Shown here piece by piece: positions 1-8,240 of a DNA stretch of 35,813 nt. The notes below the pieces were generated by a model. It saw nothing but the letters and a program-made list of their open reading frames with translations, was not told the origin of the DNA and did not search any database. The stretch spans positions 1 through 35,813 of the forward strand of contig UNSJ01000021.1 of assembly GCA_900548405.1 (NCBI GenBank), written 5' to 3'. How positions within the stretch are numbered: position 1 is the stretch's first letter; each line of letters starts with the position of its first letter. The position numbers and the translations under genes are program-made. This stretch comes from Candidatus Gastranaerophilales bacterium. GTDB lineage: Bacteria > Cyanobacteriota > Vampirovibrionia > Gastranaerophilales > Gastranaerophilaceae.

Positions 1-27
1 TACCCACATCGTTACAAAAGTTAATAC

Positions 28-56
28 TTGATTTTTTGAACTGACTGGTTTAGAAT
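28..56 (+). promoter_or_regulatory. sigma70-type promoter of the first small gene
   Basis: TTGATT at 28-33, a 17-nt spacer, and TAGAAT at 51-56. It lies 35 nt before the ATG of the gene at 91 and leaves room for the TAGGAG ribosome binding site around 79-84. The hexamers match the consensus at 4/6 and 5/6. Confidence 0.55.
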
Positions 57-90
57 AATATTTGTAGGAGACATGTAGTAGGAGTTAGGA

Positions 91-369
91 ATGTTAGTTT
101 CTTCCATTGCCCGCTTTAATGCACTAAACACGATGAATAACGCAGCTTTTGCATCTATGCAGACATCTAATTCAATGATAAATGCTGTAAATAATTCACA
201 TACATTCGGCGGTGAGCACGATTTAAGTATGCTCAATAAAATGGATAAATCTCTAAGCCTTGATTTGGCTGCTAACAAACTTTTATATAAAATGGCATCC
301 TTGCAAGAAAAACTATCAACTAAGCACCAAGATTCAAAATCAAATAAATCTTTAAATTATTTAGCTTAA
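91..369 (+). CDS. small hypothetical protein (92 aa)
   Basis: I do not recognise this protein. The ATG at 91 follows TAGGAG at a good distance and a plausible promoter at 28-56, so expression is likely. The product is rich in Asn, Ser, Ala and Met, with no signal peptide or membrane segment; residues from about 55 on (KSLSLDLAANKLLYKMASL and following) could form an amphipathic helix, and the tail is Lys/Ser/Asn-rich. Its stop overlaps by 4 nt the stop of the convergent MFS gene. It resembles in style the other small proteins here (19620-19784, 28219-28452), but I see no clear sequence match between them. The antisense reading frame over the same bases lacks a ribosome binding site and is judged a shadow. 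Confidence 0.6.
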   Translation: MLVSSIARFNALNTMNNAAFASMQTSNSMINAVNNSHTFGGEHDLSMLNKMDKSLSLDLAANKLLYKMASLQEKLSTKHQDSKSNKSLNYLA

Positions 370-1538
370 TTGTTTTCTTTAAATAATTCTCTAACAAGTA
401 CTGAACAAGCAGCAGGTATAACTGCAACAAATAACAGCACATTTGTTATTCCGAATTTTTCTGCTATAAATCCCAAAAGCGACATTGCAATTGCAACAAT
501 TCCCCAAGAAAATCCGTTTATAAAACCGGAGATAATGCTTTTGTATTCGGGTAAAACATTTTGAGCCATAAGCATTGTTACGGGAGTAGCCATCATAGTT
601 ATAAAGCCCATTACAACAAATACCGCAAGAGAAATTGTAGGGTGTGTTCTGTAAGTCATAATAAACAAAAGCATTAACGGAAGCGTTGATATCATTGATA
701 TATAAAATACATTTGCAGCACCGATACGTTTCTCAATACTGCTGCTGATTAAAGAGCCAATGCCACCTGCAAAAATAAACAGGAACAATGCCATTCCAAT
801 ATAAAAAGGTTTATACCCCATATTCTTCCACAAGAAAGGAAGAAGAATGAAGCAGGATGACATAATCATCGTCTTTAACATAGCAATTATATTTAAAATA
901 TTTAATTTACGGTTTGTCAAAATCCTGTTAAAAGCAGTCTTGAAATTAATATGTTCAAGAACAGGCTCTGTTACGGACAATTTTGGAACAAATTTAAACA
1001 TCAGTAAAGCCCAAATTATACCTAATATAGTCATTAGAGGCATTTTAGGCATTCCCAAAAACTGGGTAATTGCAGATGAAATTACAGGTCCGCAGGAATA
1101 TCCGAGGGTACCCATAGCTATGAACAATGCCATTGCTTTTCCGGCATCAAGATTTTTAGCAAAGCGTGATGCAAATCCTAATGCCTGAGGATGAAAAAGA
1201 CTTGAACCTATACTTCCTATAATGATAAAAAACACCAGACTGTATGGGTTGTGAGCCAGTGTTGATATTGGAATAAAAATAGAGGATAAAATAAGCCCCC
1301 AAAATATCATTGATCTTTTGGAAATATTATCCGCGAAAAATCCGAACAAAGGCTGCAAAAGTGATGAAAATATGTGTGATATTGTCAAAACTATTGTTGC
1401 AATAGCCATAGACATACCGATTTTCGCAGCAATAAACGGCATAATAGGATTTAAAACACCTGTATAAATATCATTTATAAAGTGTGCTCCTGAAAGCCAG
1501 GCAATTGCTTTTTTATTTTGGGGTAAGTTATTTTCCAT
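366..1538 (-). CDS. MFS transporter, fosmidomycin-resistance (Fsr)-like
   Basis: A 390-residue, twelve-helix major facilitator protein of the inner membrane, expected to export small molecules by proton antiport. The N-terminus (AWLSGAHFINDIYTGVLNPIMP) with His-Phe-Ile-Asn-Asp in helix 1 is typical of the Fsr subfamily, and the loop after helix 2 (GFFADNISKRSM) is a weakened MFS motif A. A second loop (SSSIEKRIGA) marks the start of the C-terminal half. Length is normal for the family. The true substrate cannot be told from sequence. There is no Shine-Dalgarno before the ATG; instead a -10-like TTAAAT stands exactly 6 nt upstream, so the mRNA may be leaderless. The gene lies 48 nt downstream of lgt on the same strand but probably has its own promoter. 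Confidence 0.85.
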   Translation of the reverse strand: MENNLPQNKKAIAWLSGAHFINDIYTGVLNPIMPFIAAKIGMSMAIATIVLTISHIFSSLLQPLFGFFADNISKRSMIFWGLILSSIFIPISTLAHNPYSLVFFIIIGSIGSSLFHPQALGFASRFAKNLDAGKAMALFIAMGTLGYSCGPVISSAITQFLGMPKMPLMTILGIIWALLMFKFVPKLSVTEPVLEHINFKTAFNRILTNRKLNILNIIAMLKTMIMSSCFILLPFLWKNMGYKPFYIGMALFLFIFAGGIGSLISSSIEKRIGAANVFYISMISTLPLMLLFIMTYRTHPTISLAVFVVMGFITMMATPVTMLMAQNVLPEYKSIISGFINGFSWGIVAIAMSLLGFIAEKFGITNVLLFVAVIPAACSVLVRELFKENN

Positions 1539-1544
1539 AAGACA

Positions 1545-1573
1545 ATTTAAAGATAAAAAAATTAAAAAATCAA
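1545..1573 (-). promoter_or_regulatory. predicted leaderless promoter of the MFS gene
   Basis: Read on the minus strand: TTGATT (1573-1568), 17-nt spacer, TTAAAT (1550-1545), then TGTCTT and the ATG at 1538. Six bases between the -10 and the ATG put the expected transcription start on or next to the A of the start codon. No purine-rich ribosome binding site is present. Confidence 0.45.
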
Positions 1574-1586
1574 TTGTTTAAGAGTT

Positions 1587-2372
1587 TTATTTTTCCCTGA
1601 TAAACAAAATTGTCATAAATATTGAAGCAAATAAAATTATCCCGACTGATGTAAGCTGTGCAACAGGAAAGCCGTGAATATTAAGCGCACTGTCTATTCT
1701 TATATGTTCAACATAAATTCTTGCAAAAGAGTAAAGAATTAAATAAATACAAGCCACAACTCCCGGTTTATTAATAAATCTTTTAAAAATCAGAAGAAGT
1801 ATTATAAATATCGCAAAATCCAGGATGCTTTCATACAAAAAAGCAGGGTGAAAATATTCGTAATTAATAAATTCAGGAGGTCTTTTGGATACAGGAATAT
1901 ATAATTTCCATAGTACATCCGTAGGCAACCCGAATGCTTCCGAGTTAAAAAAGTTTCCCCATCTTCCGATACTTTGAGCAAGCGCTGTCCCACACATAAA
2001 GACATCAAAAAGCTTCAAAAAAGACATTTTATATATTTTGGCAAACATAAACAATGATAATACCCCTAAAATTATCATTCCGTGTATAGAAAGCCCTCCC
2101 TGCCTAACATAAAAAATCTCTAAAGGATGGGAAATGTAATAAGAGTAGTTCACAAGACAGTAATATAATCTCGCGCCGACAATGCCTATAATTATAATAT
2201 AAGGGGAAAAATCAATAATTTTTTCAGCATTATTTTCAGTATTGTAGAATTTTTTATAAATATAATATGCAGCATAAATTCCAGCAAATATTGCTAATGC
2301 CAGAGTAATTCCGTAAAAATAAACTGGAAAACCAAATATATTAAATGCAATTTCTGCAGGTGATTTAAACAT
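1587..2372 (-). CDS. lgt: prolipoprotein diacylglyceryl transferase
   Basis: Inner-membrane enzyme that moves the diacylglyceryl group from phosphatidylglycerol to the lipobox cysteine of prolipoproteins, the first step of lipoprotein maturation. The 261-residue protein has about seven hydrophobic segments, a SIHG motif at residues 95-98 (catalytic His region) and the Lgt signature GRWGNFFN at 136-143, followed by SEAFG. The C-terminal PxQLTS-like segment (PVAQLTSVG) is also present. Length is normal. The ATG at 2372 is preceded by AAGAG at a good distance. The gene starts 8 nt after the stop of a lipoprotein gene, so enzyme and substrate are likely co-transcribed. Confidence 0.95.
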   Translation of the reverse strand: MFKSPAEIAFNIFGFPVYFYGITLALAIFAGIYAAYYIYKKFYNTENNAEKIIDFSPYIIIIGIVGARLYYCLVNYSYYISHPLEIFYVRQGGLSIHGMIILGVLSLFMFAKIYKMSFLKLFDVFMCGTALAQSIGRWGNFFNSEAFGLPTDVLWKLYIPVSKRPPEFINYEYFHPAFLYESILDFAIFIILLLIFKRFINKPGVVACIYLILYSFARIYVEHIRIDSALNIHGFPVAQLTSVGIILFASIFMTILFIREK

Positions 2373-2380
2373 AACAACTC

Positions 2381-2962
2381 TTATTTAACTGTATATTCAG
2401 CAAGAAGCATTTGAAGTTCTTTAACTTTATTTTCCACATATGTTTTATCGTCTGAAGTCGGATTTTTATCCTGGTATATCATATAATCAGATATTGCATT
2501 GTTTAATAAAGTTGTAAGCATTTTTTTATCATTTTCAGATAATTCTTTCTTATCGGAAATATCTTCCTCGTCAGATTCTTCTGCTTTAGTGAAAGAATCA
2601 TCATCATTAACTTTAACTTCGCCTGCAATAATATCCTTTGCAAGGTTTTCTTCACAAACTGCAAGCGAATAATATGCATCAGGGAAATTAGGGTTTAACT
2701 TTATAGCATCATTATATGTTTTAATTGCATTTGAGTAATCTTCTGCTTTTGTATAAGCAACAGCAAGATTATATTGAGTTTCAAAAACAGTGCCGTCTAA
2801 ATCAATACTGGATTTTAATCTTTCAATTGCAGATACATAATCGCCTTTATCCATAAAATCCTTAGCCTTGTTATTAAGCTCTTGCACTGCAAAGTTATTA
2901 ATACATGCCGTAGATATAACAGAAATAAACAATATACTGGCTAGTAAAAAAGCTTTTTTCAT
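2381..2962 (-). CDS. TPR-repeat lipoprotein
   Basis: The start is placed at the ATG at 2962 rather than the longer in-frame start at 3028, because GAGGAT lies about 9 nt upstream and the protein then begins with a clean type II signal peptide: MKKAF, a hydrophobic core, and lipobox IST-A-C with the lipidated Cys at residue 20. The mature part has two to three tetratricopeptide repeats (GDYVSAIERLKSSIDLD, EDYSNAIKTYNDAIKLNP, FPDAYYSLAVCEEN) and then an acidic, Asp/Glu-rich stretch. TPR lipoproteins usually act as scaffolds at the envelope; the partner is unknown. It is the first gene of a pair with lgt, the enzyme that would modify it. Confidence 0.85.
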   Translation of the reverse strand: MKKAFLLASILFISVISTACINNFAVQELNNKAKDFMDKGDYVSAIERLKSSIDLDGTVFETQYNLAVAYTKAEDYSNAIKTYNDAIKLNPNFPDAYYSLAVCEENLAKDIIAGEVKVNDDDSFTKAEESDEEDISDKKELSENDKKMLTTLLNNAISDYMIYQDKNPTSDDKTYVENKVKELQMLLAEYTVK

Positions 2963-3124
2963 GCTATAATTATCCTCATAAAAATACTTGTAAGTTTTAT
3001 TATAAAATAAATGATTGCAAAAGGGCAAATTTTATAAATAAAAGTTACATTAGAAAATTCTTAATCACTGCTAAATACATCACAGCAAAAGGTTCAAGGA
3101 TTACAAAAGCATTGTGAGGTTAAT

Positions 3125-3385
3125 ATGTCAAAAGATAAAGTTATAAATTTAGGAGCAAAAAGAGAACATAAGGCAGAAAACGAGTCTAAAGATGATGAAC
3201 TGGTATACTGCAGCTTTTGCAACCGACCAAATACTCAGGTTTTAAAAATGGTTCAAGGTCCGGGTGTTAACATTTGTTCCGAATGCGCGATGATAGCAGT
3301 GCAATATCTTATTTTAAACGACAGAATGCCTTCTGCTGAAGCGCAGCAAATACTTGATGCATTTTGGGGGAAAGCACGCAAATAA
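3125..3385 (+). CDS. free-standing ClpX-type C4 zinc-finger protein
   Basis: An 86-residue protein whose core is the ClpX zinc-binding domain: C29-x2-C32 (CSFC) and C51-x2-C54 (CSEC), separated by the typical RPNTQVLKMVQGPGVNICSEC pattern, followed by a short helix. In ClpX this domain dimerises and docks substrates and adaptors. Here no AAA+ module follows: the frame ends 30 residues after the last Cys. The basic/acidic N-terminal 25 residues are not part of the domain. The ATG has GAGG about 9 nt upstream. Its stop overlaps the next ATG (TAATG). A role as adaptor or competitor of ClpX is possible but is inference; it might also simply be a zinc-binding protein of other function. Confidence 0.85.
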   Translation: MSKDKVINLGAKREHKAENESKDDELVYCSFCNRPNTQVLKMVQGPGVNICSECAMIAVQYLILNDRMPSAEAQQILDAFWGKARK

Positions 3386-4908
3386 TGAATAACATTGAAC
3401 TTAATCCGTTTGAAATTAAAGCTGAAATTGCAAAACTCATGACAAACCTTGATGGTGTCAAAGATTTTGAAAGTTATGAGGTGCATTACCGTATGCTTGA
3501 TGCTCAAACTGATAAAAATGTTATTGTAAAACTTTTGTTTAAAGAAATTAACAATTCTGCTAATCCCAATTTATTAAAATTTTTATTAGTTCGTTATTGT
3601 CCCGTAAAAGAGCTTGTCGAAAAGCTTTGGACACTAATTAAAAGCAACATGACGTCTAATCAGGCAAAAATCTTTGCACTTGATTTATTAAGAGATATTG
3701 ATACTGACTGGAATTATGAAAGCTGCAGCGAATATTTGGATAATCCTGATGAACTTGTTAATGCAGATACGAAAAAAATATTAGACACTGCAATTGCAAA
3801 TCCCGAAGTACAAATAGATTTTTTGGATTTCTTAAATTCACTTCCGGATAATGATAAAGTAATTTTGCTTCAATCGTTGGGAGATGATTATTCAAAAGAT
3901 GAACTTGCGAATATGCTTGTGCCAGTATTTTTATCACAATCAAATACAGAAGCAGGAAAAACTGCACTTGAAATTTTGGGGAACTCAAAATCACAGCTTG
4001 CATACCATGCTTTAAATTCGGCACTGGATTTTGTTGATGAAACTCTTATTTCAGCCGTAAAGAAAAATCTATCAATATTAAAGCTTTCAGGCATAAGAGA
4101 AGATAACTCCATCGCTTTTTATAAAGAAATTTTAAAAGATTCAAAGCCTTATAAATTCTGTATTACATACCCTGACGGACACGGAAACCAGGCTGTAATC
4201 GTATCAAGAATTAATAAACAGGGAAAAGTTCAATTTGTTGCAATTGTTATTGACGATTACAAAGGAATAAGAGATTGTTTCGGGTTTAATGAAATTTCTA
4301 AATTCGAATGCAATACTATTATCGAAAGATTTTACAGAGGTCAAAGAGCGCTTGATTTAAGCCCTGAATTATTAAAAGCACTTCTTGTAAAAGCTGAAAA
4401 GCTTTCAAAACACCAAATGCCTTATGAATATGTATGCTGGAAAAATCTTTTGGTTGACATTGAAACAGAAAACCTTGATAAAATAATTGATTTAATTTCT
4501 TTAAACGCTGACAAATTAAACGAACAGGAGTTTGAAAATATTTTACAAGCCGATTTCACTGACTACTGGTTCTTAAACAGCGATTACAGCGATGAATTTG
4601 AGGATTTTATAAAACTTTTAAATGAAACAGAGCCAAAGGATTATGAAAAAATCATTGAAGATAATATTGACAATATTTTTTATCCTGAAGAAAAACATGT
4701 ATGGTATGAAAGAATTTTAAATGTTGCAATAATAAAATACCTTGCAGGCTCTGAAAAAACAGCAAAAGCATTGTATTCATTATATAAAGATGAAAATTAT
4801 AAACGCGAGCTTTTAAAAAATATTGTCAGAAAAAGCATCTATGAATACTACACTGCTCAAAAAGATACAGAAAAAGTGTATGAAATAGAAAAAATGTGGG
4901 TGAAATAA
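3385..4908 (+). CDS. hypothetical protein, alpha-helical repeat-like (507 aa)
   Basis: I do not recognise the family. The start is set at the ATG at 3385, which shares its A with the stop of the upstream gene (TAATG, translational coupling); an earlier in-frame start at 3364 would lie inside that gene. Residues 1-250 look like successive amphipathic helices with repeated Leu/Ala spacing, compatible with a HEAT- or ARM-like solenoid. Residues near 265-330 (PYKFCITYPDGHGNQAVIVSR, GKVQFVAIVIDDYKGIRDCFG) look like a beta-rich insert. The rest is again helical and acidic. No signal peptide or membrane helix. The stop overlaps the start of ruvX. It is soluble and likely a scaffold or binding protein; the function is unknown. 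Confidence 0.75.
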   Translation: MNNIELNPFEIKAEIAKLMTNLDGVKDFESYEVHYRMLDAQTDKNVIVKLLFKEINNSANPNLLKFLLVRYCPVKELVEKLWTLIKSNMTSNQAKIFALDLLRDIDTDWNYESCSEYLDNPDELVNADTKKILDTAIANPEVQIDFLDFLNSLPDNDKVILLQSLGDDYSKDELANMLVPVFLSQSNTEAGKTALEILGNSKSQLAYHALNSALDFVDETLISAVKKNLSILKLSGIREDNSIAFYKEILKDSKPYKFCITYPDGHGNQAVIVSRINKQGKVQFVAIVIDDYKGIRDCFGFNEISKFECNTIIERFYRGQRALDLSPELLKALLVKAEKLSKHQMPYEYVCWKNLLVDIETENLDKIIDLISLNADKLNEQEFENILQADFTDYWFLNSDYSDEFEDFIKLLNETEPKDYEKIIEDNIDNIFYPEEKHVWYERILNVAIIKYLAGSEKTAKALYSLYKDENYKRELLKNIVRKSIYEYYTAQKDTEKVYEIEKMWVK

Positions 4909-5312
4909 TGTATAAAGTTATGGCGCTTGATATAGGAACAAAAAGAATAGGCGTTGCATTGAGCGACTATCTTTTGATGCTTTCAAACGGTCATTCTTGT
5001 GTAGATAGAACCCCCGAAGATAAAGCTTTAGAAACGATATTAAAAATCGCTTCCGAAAATAACGTAAAAAAAATAGTAGTAGGAATTCCGTATAATATGG
5101 ACGGCACTCAAGGAGCACAAGCACAGGATTGCAGAGATTTTGCAAGTAAAATTATCGGTTATGAAATAATTTTTGAGGATGAAAGATTGACCTCTGATGC
5201 AGCCGAAGAAAATTTACGTGCAAAAAAAATTGACTTTCGAAAAAACAAAGGATTAGTTGATATTGAGAGTGCTTGTATTATACTAGAACAGTACCTTAGT
5301 AGAAATAAATAA
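4908..5312 (+). CDS. ruvX: Holliday junction resolvase-like / pre-16S rRNA nuclease RuvX (YqgF)
   Basis: A 134-residue RNase H-fold nuclease; YqgF in Escherichia coli trims the 5' end of 16S rRNA and has been discussed as a Holliday junction resolvase. Family motifs are all visible: ALDIGTKRIGVALSD at the N-terminus with the first catalytic Asp, VVGIPYNMDGTQG in the middle, FEDERLTSDAAEENL with the catalytic Glu, and VDIESACIILEQYL with the last Asp. The start is the ATG at 4908, overlapping the upstream stop (TAATG); four extra residues are possible from 4896 but lie inside the upstream gene. The gap to the DUF1292 gene is 19 nt; the DUF1292-ruvX neighbourhood is also seen in Firmicutes. Confidence 0.93.
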   Translation: MYKVMALDIGTKRIGVALSDYLLMLSNGHSCVDRTPEDKALETILKIASENNVKKIVVGIPYNMDGTQGAQAQDCRDFASKIIGYEIIFEDERLTSDAAEENLRAKKIDFRKNKGLVDIESACIILEQYLSRNK

Positions 5313-5331
5313 AATAAAGGAGACATTTATT

Positions 5332-5598
5332 ATGGCAGATGAAGATCAAATAATTGAAACAATTGACGAAAACGGTAATTTAATTAAATTCGAACTTTTC
5401 GATATTGTTGAAGTTGACGAAAAAGAATACGCACTATTACTTCCGGTTGACGAAGAAGAAGGTGACGAAGTTGTTCTTATGAGATTATCTAAAGACGGAG
5501 ATGATTACTTATTCGAAACAATCGATGACGATGCTGAATTCGAAAAAGTTGCGACTTACGTTGAAAATATGGATGATGAAGACGAAGACGAGGAATAA
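5332..5598 (+). CDS. DUF1292 (YrzB-like) acidic protein
   Basis: An 88-residue, strongly acidic protein of the DUF1292 family: the ordered part carries the typical ETIDENGNLIKFELFDIVEVD, YALLLPVDEEEGDEVVLMRL and LFETIDDDAEFEKVA segments, and the C-terminus ends in an Asp/Glu run. The family is widespread in Firmicutes and relatives, commonly next to ruvX, and has no assigned biochemical role. AAAGGAG lies about 7 nt before the ATG, the strongest ribosome binding site of this operon, so it may be made at higher level than its neighbours. Four nucleotides separate it from the TTG start of the next gene. Confidence 0.88.
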   Translation: MADEDQIIETIDENGNLIKFELFDIVEVDEKEYALLLPVDEEEGDEVVLMRLSKDGDDYLFETIDDDAEFEKVATYVENMDDEDEDEE

Positions 5599-5601
5599 GT
5601 T

Positions 5602-6960
5602 TTGTTTGAGAAGTTTACGGAAAAAGCAATAAATGTAGTTAGTAAGTCACAGCAAATTGCAAAAGATATGGGCGCTACTGAAGTTAGAGCCGAACATCTT
5701 CTGCTTGCTTTGTATGATGAAGCCAAAGGAATTTCTTTAAAAATATTTAAATCATACAATATTTCTTATGAAGAATTATATGAAGAAGTGAAAAAGAATT
5801 CACACGGCGTTATTATGCAGAAAAAAGCTGACACACTGCCGTTTGATGATGAATACAAGGAAATTCTGAAAAGAACACTTGATTTAGCTAACAAATCAGG
5901 CAATCCGACTATACTTTACGAACATTTATTTCTTTCCGTAATCTCGGACAAAAAATCTGAAAATGTTGTCATTCTTGAAAAATTAGGATTTGACATATAT
6001 AAGTCTAAAACTCTTTTGGAAAAACTGGTTCAAAAGAAAATAAAACGCCTTTATCACCCTGAAATAGATGAAAATAAAGAGGTAGAAACCAACAGAACTA
6101 CTGAAACGGATAATATTTTTGACAATGAAGAATCGTCAAAAGTTTTTGAACGCGCTGTTGCAAAGCTTTCTGCATCTAACTATGAAATTTTAGGTACAGA
6201 ACAAATTATTTCATCTATTCTTGAAGATAAAGAGTCGGAATTAGCAAAAATACTTGCTGATTATGGCGTTACATCAGAGCTTTTTGATGAAAAACTTGCA
6301 AAAATACAGTCAAGACAATCAGAATACGAAGGACGACAAATAATTTTCACACCAAATGCATTTACTACAATGAATTTGGCGCTGCAAACAGCTAAAGAAC
6401 TCGGTTCTTCCGTTGTTTTGCCTGAGCACATTGTTCTGGGGCTTTTAAAGACAAAACGTGGCGTTGCTTATGATATTTTAAAAGAAATGAAAATAACCGA
6501 TGATGATTTAGCTCACAGTATTATCAAGCCTATTGAAAAACAAATGCCTGAAACACTTACCATACTAAGGCTTGCAAAAGAAGAAGCAAGACGTTTGGGA
6601 AGAAACATTGTGGGTACTGAGATGTTCCTGCTCGGAATAATCGGCGAGGGCACAGGTGTAGGACACGATGTACTTGCCGAACTTGAAATAACTATTAAAG
6701 ACGCAAGAGCCATTGTAGAAAACATGATTGGTTTTGGCAACGAGTATTTTGATAAAGAAATCGTATTTACAGAACGCGCTAAACGTGTTCTTGAAGTAGC
6801 TTGGGAATTAGCCAAAAAAGAAAATAAATCAAAAATCGAATCATCACATATGCTTCTTGCATTGACCACAGAGCCTAACAGCCTTGCAATGAAAGCTTTG
6901 GAACAGCTTGGAGTTGATGCTGTTGAAATCAAAGAAGGTATCAAGAAATTTCAATCATGA
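5602..6960 (+). CDS. Clp N-terminal (Clp R) repeat protein without AAA+ domain
   Basis: A 452-residue protein made almost entirely of Clp_N half-repeats, the domain that ClpA/ClpC use to bind adaptors and substrates. Six half-repeats are visible, each with the F-T-x-x-A start and a Glu-His-x-Leu-like centre: near residues 2 (FTEKAINVV, AEHLLLAL), 80 (FDDEYKEIL, YEHLFLSVI), 180 (FERAVAKLS, TEQIISSIL), 250 (FTPNAFTTM, PEHIVLGLL), 318 (LTILRLAKEEA, TEMFLLGII) and 390 (FTERAKRVL, SSHMLLALT). This equals three full Clp_N domains. There is no Walker A or B motif, so it is not an unfoldase. It starts with TTG, 4 nt after the DUF1292 stop, and overlaps tilS by 4 nt (ATGA). It probably binds ClpC partners or acts as a scaffold (inference). 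Confidence 0.85.
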   Translation: MFEKFTEKAINVVSKSQQIAKDMGATEVRAEHLLLALYDEAKGISLKIFKSYNISYEELYEEVKKNSHGVIMQKKADTLPFDDEYKEILKRTLDLANKSGNPTILYEHLFLSVISDKKSENVVILEKLGFDIYKSKTLLEKLVQKKIKRLYHPEIDENKEVETNRTTETDNIFDNEESSKVFERAVAKLSASNYEILGTEQIISSILEDKESELAKILADYGVTSELFDEKLAKIQSRQSEYEGRQIIFTPNAFTTMNLALQTAKELGSSVVLPEHIVLGLLKTKRGVAYDILKEMKITDDDLAHSIIKPIEKQMPETLTILRLAKEEARRLGRNIVGTEMFLLGIIGEGTGVGHDVLAELEITIKDARAIVENMIGFGNEYFDKEIVFTERAKRVLEVAWELAKKENKSKIESSHMLLALTTEPNSLAMKALEQLGVDAVEIKEGIKKFQS

Positions 6961-8240
6961 TTGAAGTTGTCAAAAATTTTATAGAAAAATATAATTTATC
7001 AGGCACATTTATCGTTGCTTTTTCAGGCGGATACGATTCAATGTGCCTGTTAGACGTTATGCACAAATTAGAGCTTAATACAGTTGCGGTTCACTTAAAT
7101 CACAATTGGCGCGGTGAAGAAAGCTTTAATGAAGCAAAAAATTGCGAAAATTTCGCAAAATCAAAAGGTATTCAATACTATTGTGAAATTCTATCGGATA
7201 GCACAGCTAAGACAGAAACTGCCGCAAGAGAAGCCAGATATGATTTTTTCAAACGATGTGCAAAAAAATTTAATACTGACATCGTATTTACTGCACACAA
7301 TTTTGACGACAATGCAGAAACTGTGTTATACAGGATTATAAAAGGCACCGGCACAAAAGGCTTAGCAGGCATTTGCGAGCACAGAGATATTTTTTACCGC
7401 CCGCTCTTAACCGTGAAACGTGAAGACATTGAATACTATTGCAAAGAAAATAATCTTAATCCAAACTGCGACAGCTCAAACACTGATACAAAATACAAAA
7501 GAAACTTTATAAGACATAAAATAATCCCTCTTTTGGAAGAAATTAATCCTAAAGTTAAAGAGTCGCTCAATTCTTTATCAGACATCGCCGAAGAAGATAA
7601 TAAAATTATTGACAAATATTTACCACAAAACATTTTTAGTGCGGATAAATCTGAAAAGAAAAGGATTATTTATAACATTTTAGCTGAGAATGACATCGAT
7701 TATGACAGAGAAAAAATTGAAAATATTTTAAATTTTATCGAAGAAAATAAAAATTCCAAATCAGGAAAAATAATATCTGTTGCTAAAGATTTGTGGCTCT
7801 TTGTAAATAATAAAAAAGCAGAGCTGGTGAAAAAAGAAAATAAATGCACTGAAGTTCTTAAAGTTACAAAAGAAGGCGAGTATGCTTTTGGTAACGGAAT
7901 ATTTAAACTGAAATCCGTAAAAAATTATGATAATAAAACAGATTTCCCCAAAGACTGTGAAAATAAAGCTTACGTCTGTTTGGATGAAGTTAACTTTGAG
8001 CTTAGAACAAGACGCGACGGAGATTTCATAACGCCTATGGGATGTGAGGGAACTCAAAAGTTAAAAAAATATTTAAACGAAAAAAAGATTGCAAAACACG
8101 AAAAAGATAAAATTGTTTTTTTATGTAAAGGCAGCGAAGTTCTTTGGGCAGTAGGTTACGGAATAAGCGATAGAATTAAAGTTGTAAACAAACCTACGCA
8201 TATGCTAATATTTGAGGAAAGGAATGGCTATGAAAGTTGA
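6957..8240 (+). CDS. tilS: tRNA(Ile)-lysidine synthetase
   Basis: Converts the wobble cytidine 34 of the CAU-anticodon tRNA-Ile to lysidine, so that it reads AUA. The N-terminal PP-loop ATPase motif FSGGYDSM begins at about residue 24, followed by VHLNHNWRGEES, AAREARYDFF and TAHNFDDNAETVLYRIIKGTG, all diagnostic. The C-terminal part (RTRRDGDFITPMG, KKYLNEKKI) is the TilS substrate-binding domain. 427 residues is a normal length. The ATG overlaps the upstream TGA (ATGA). It is followed by hpt, the usual tilS-hpt order seen in many bacteria; the ftsH that often follows is absent. Confidence 0.95.
   Translation: MIEVVKNFIEKYNLSGTFIVAFSGGYDSMCLLDVMHKLELNTVAVHLNHNWRGEESFNEAKNCENFAKSKGIQYYCEILSDSTAKTETAAREARYDFFKRCAKKFNTDIVFTAHNFDDNAETVLYRIIKGTGTKGLAGICEHRDIFYRPLLTVKREDIEYYCKENNLNPNCDSSNTDTKYKRNFIRHKIIPLLEEINPKVKESLNSLSDIAEEDNKIIDKYLPQNIFSADKSEKKRIIYNILAENDIDYDREKIENILNFIEENKNSKSGKIISVAKDLWLFVNNKKAELVKKENKCTEVLKVTKEGEYAFGNGIFKLKSVKNYDNKTDFPKDCENKAYVCLDEVNFELRTRRDGDFITPMGCEGTQKLKKYLNEKKIAKHEKDKIVFLCKGSEVLWAVGYGISDRIKVVNKPTHMLIFEERNGYES

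Noticed and set aside
21..278. 85-codon minus-strand frame opposite the first small gene
   Set aside because: No ribosome binding site, and the plus-strand frame has promoter and SD; taken as a shadow.
847..1188. 113-codon plus-strand frame inside the MFS gene
   Set aside because: Antisense to a clear twelve-helix transporter and without SD or known motifs.
6513..6944. 143-codon minus-strand frame inside the Clp_N repeat gene
   Set aside because: Ser-rich translation typical of antisense reading; the sense strand has clear domains.
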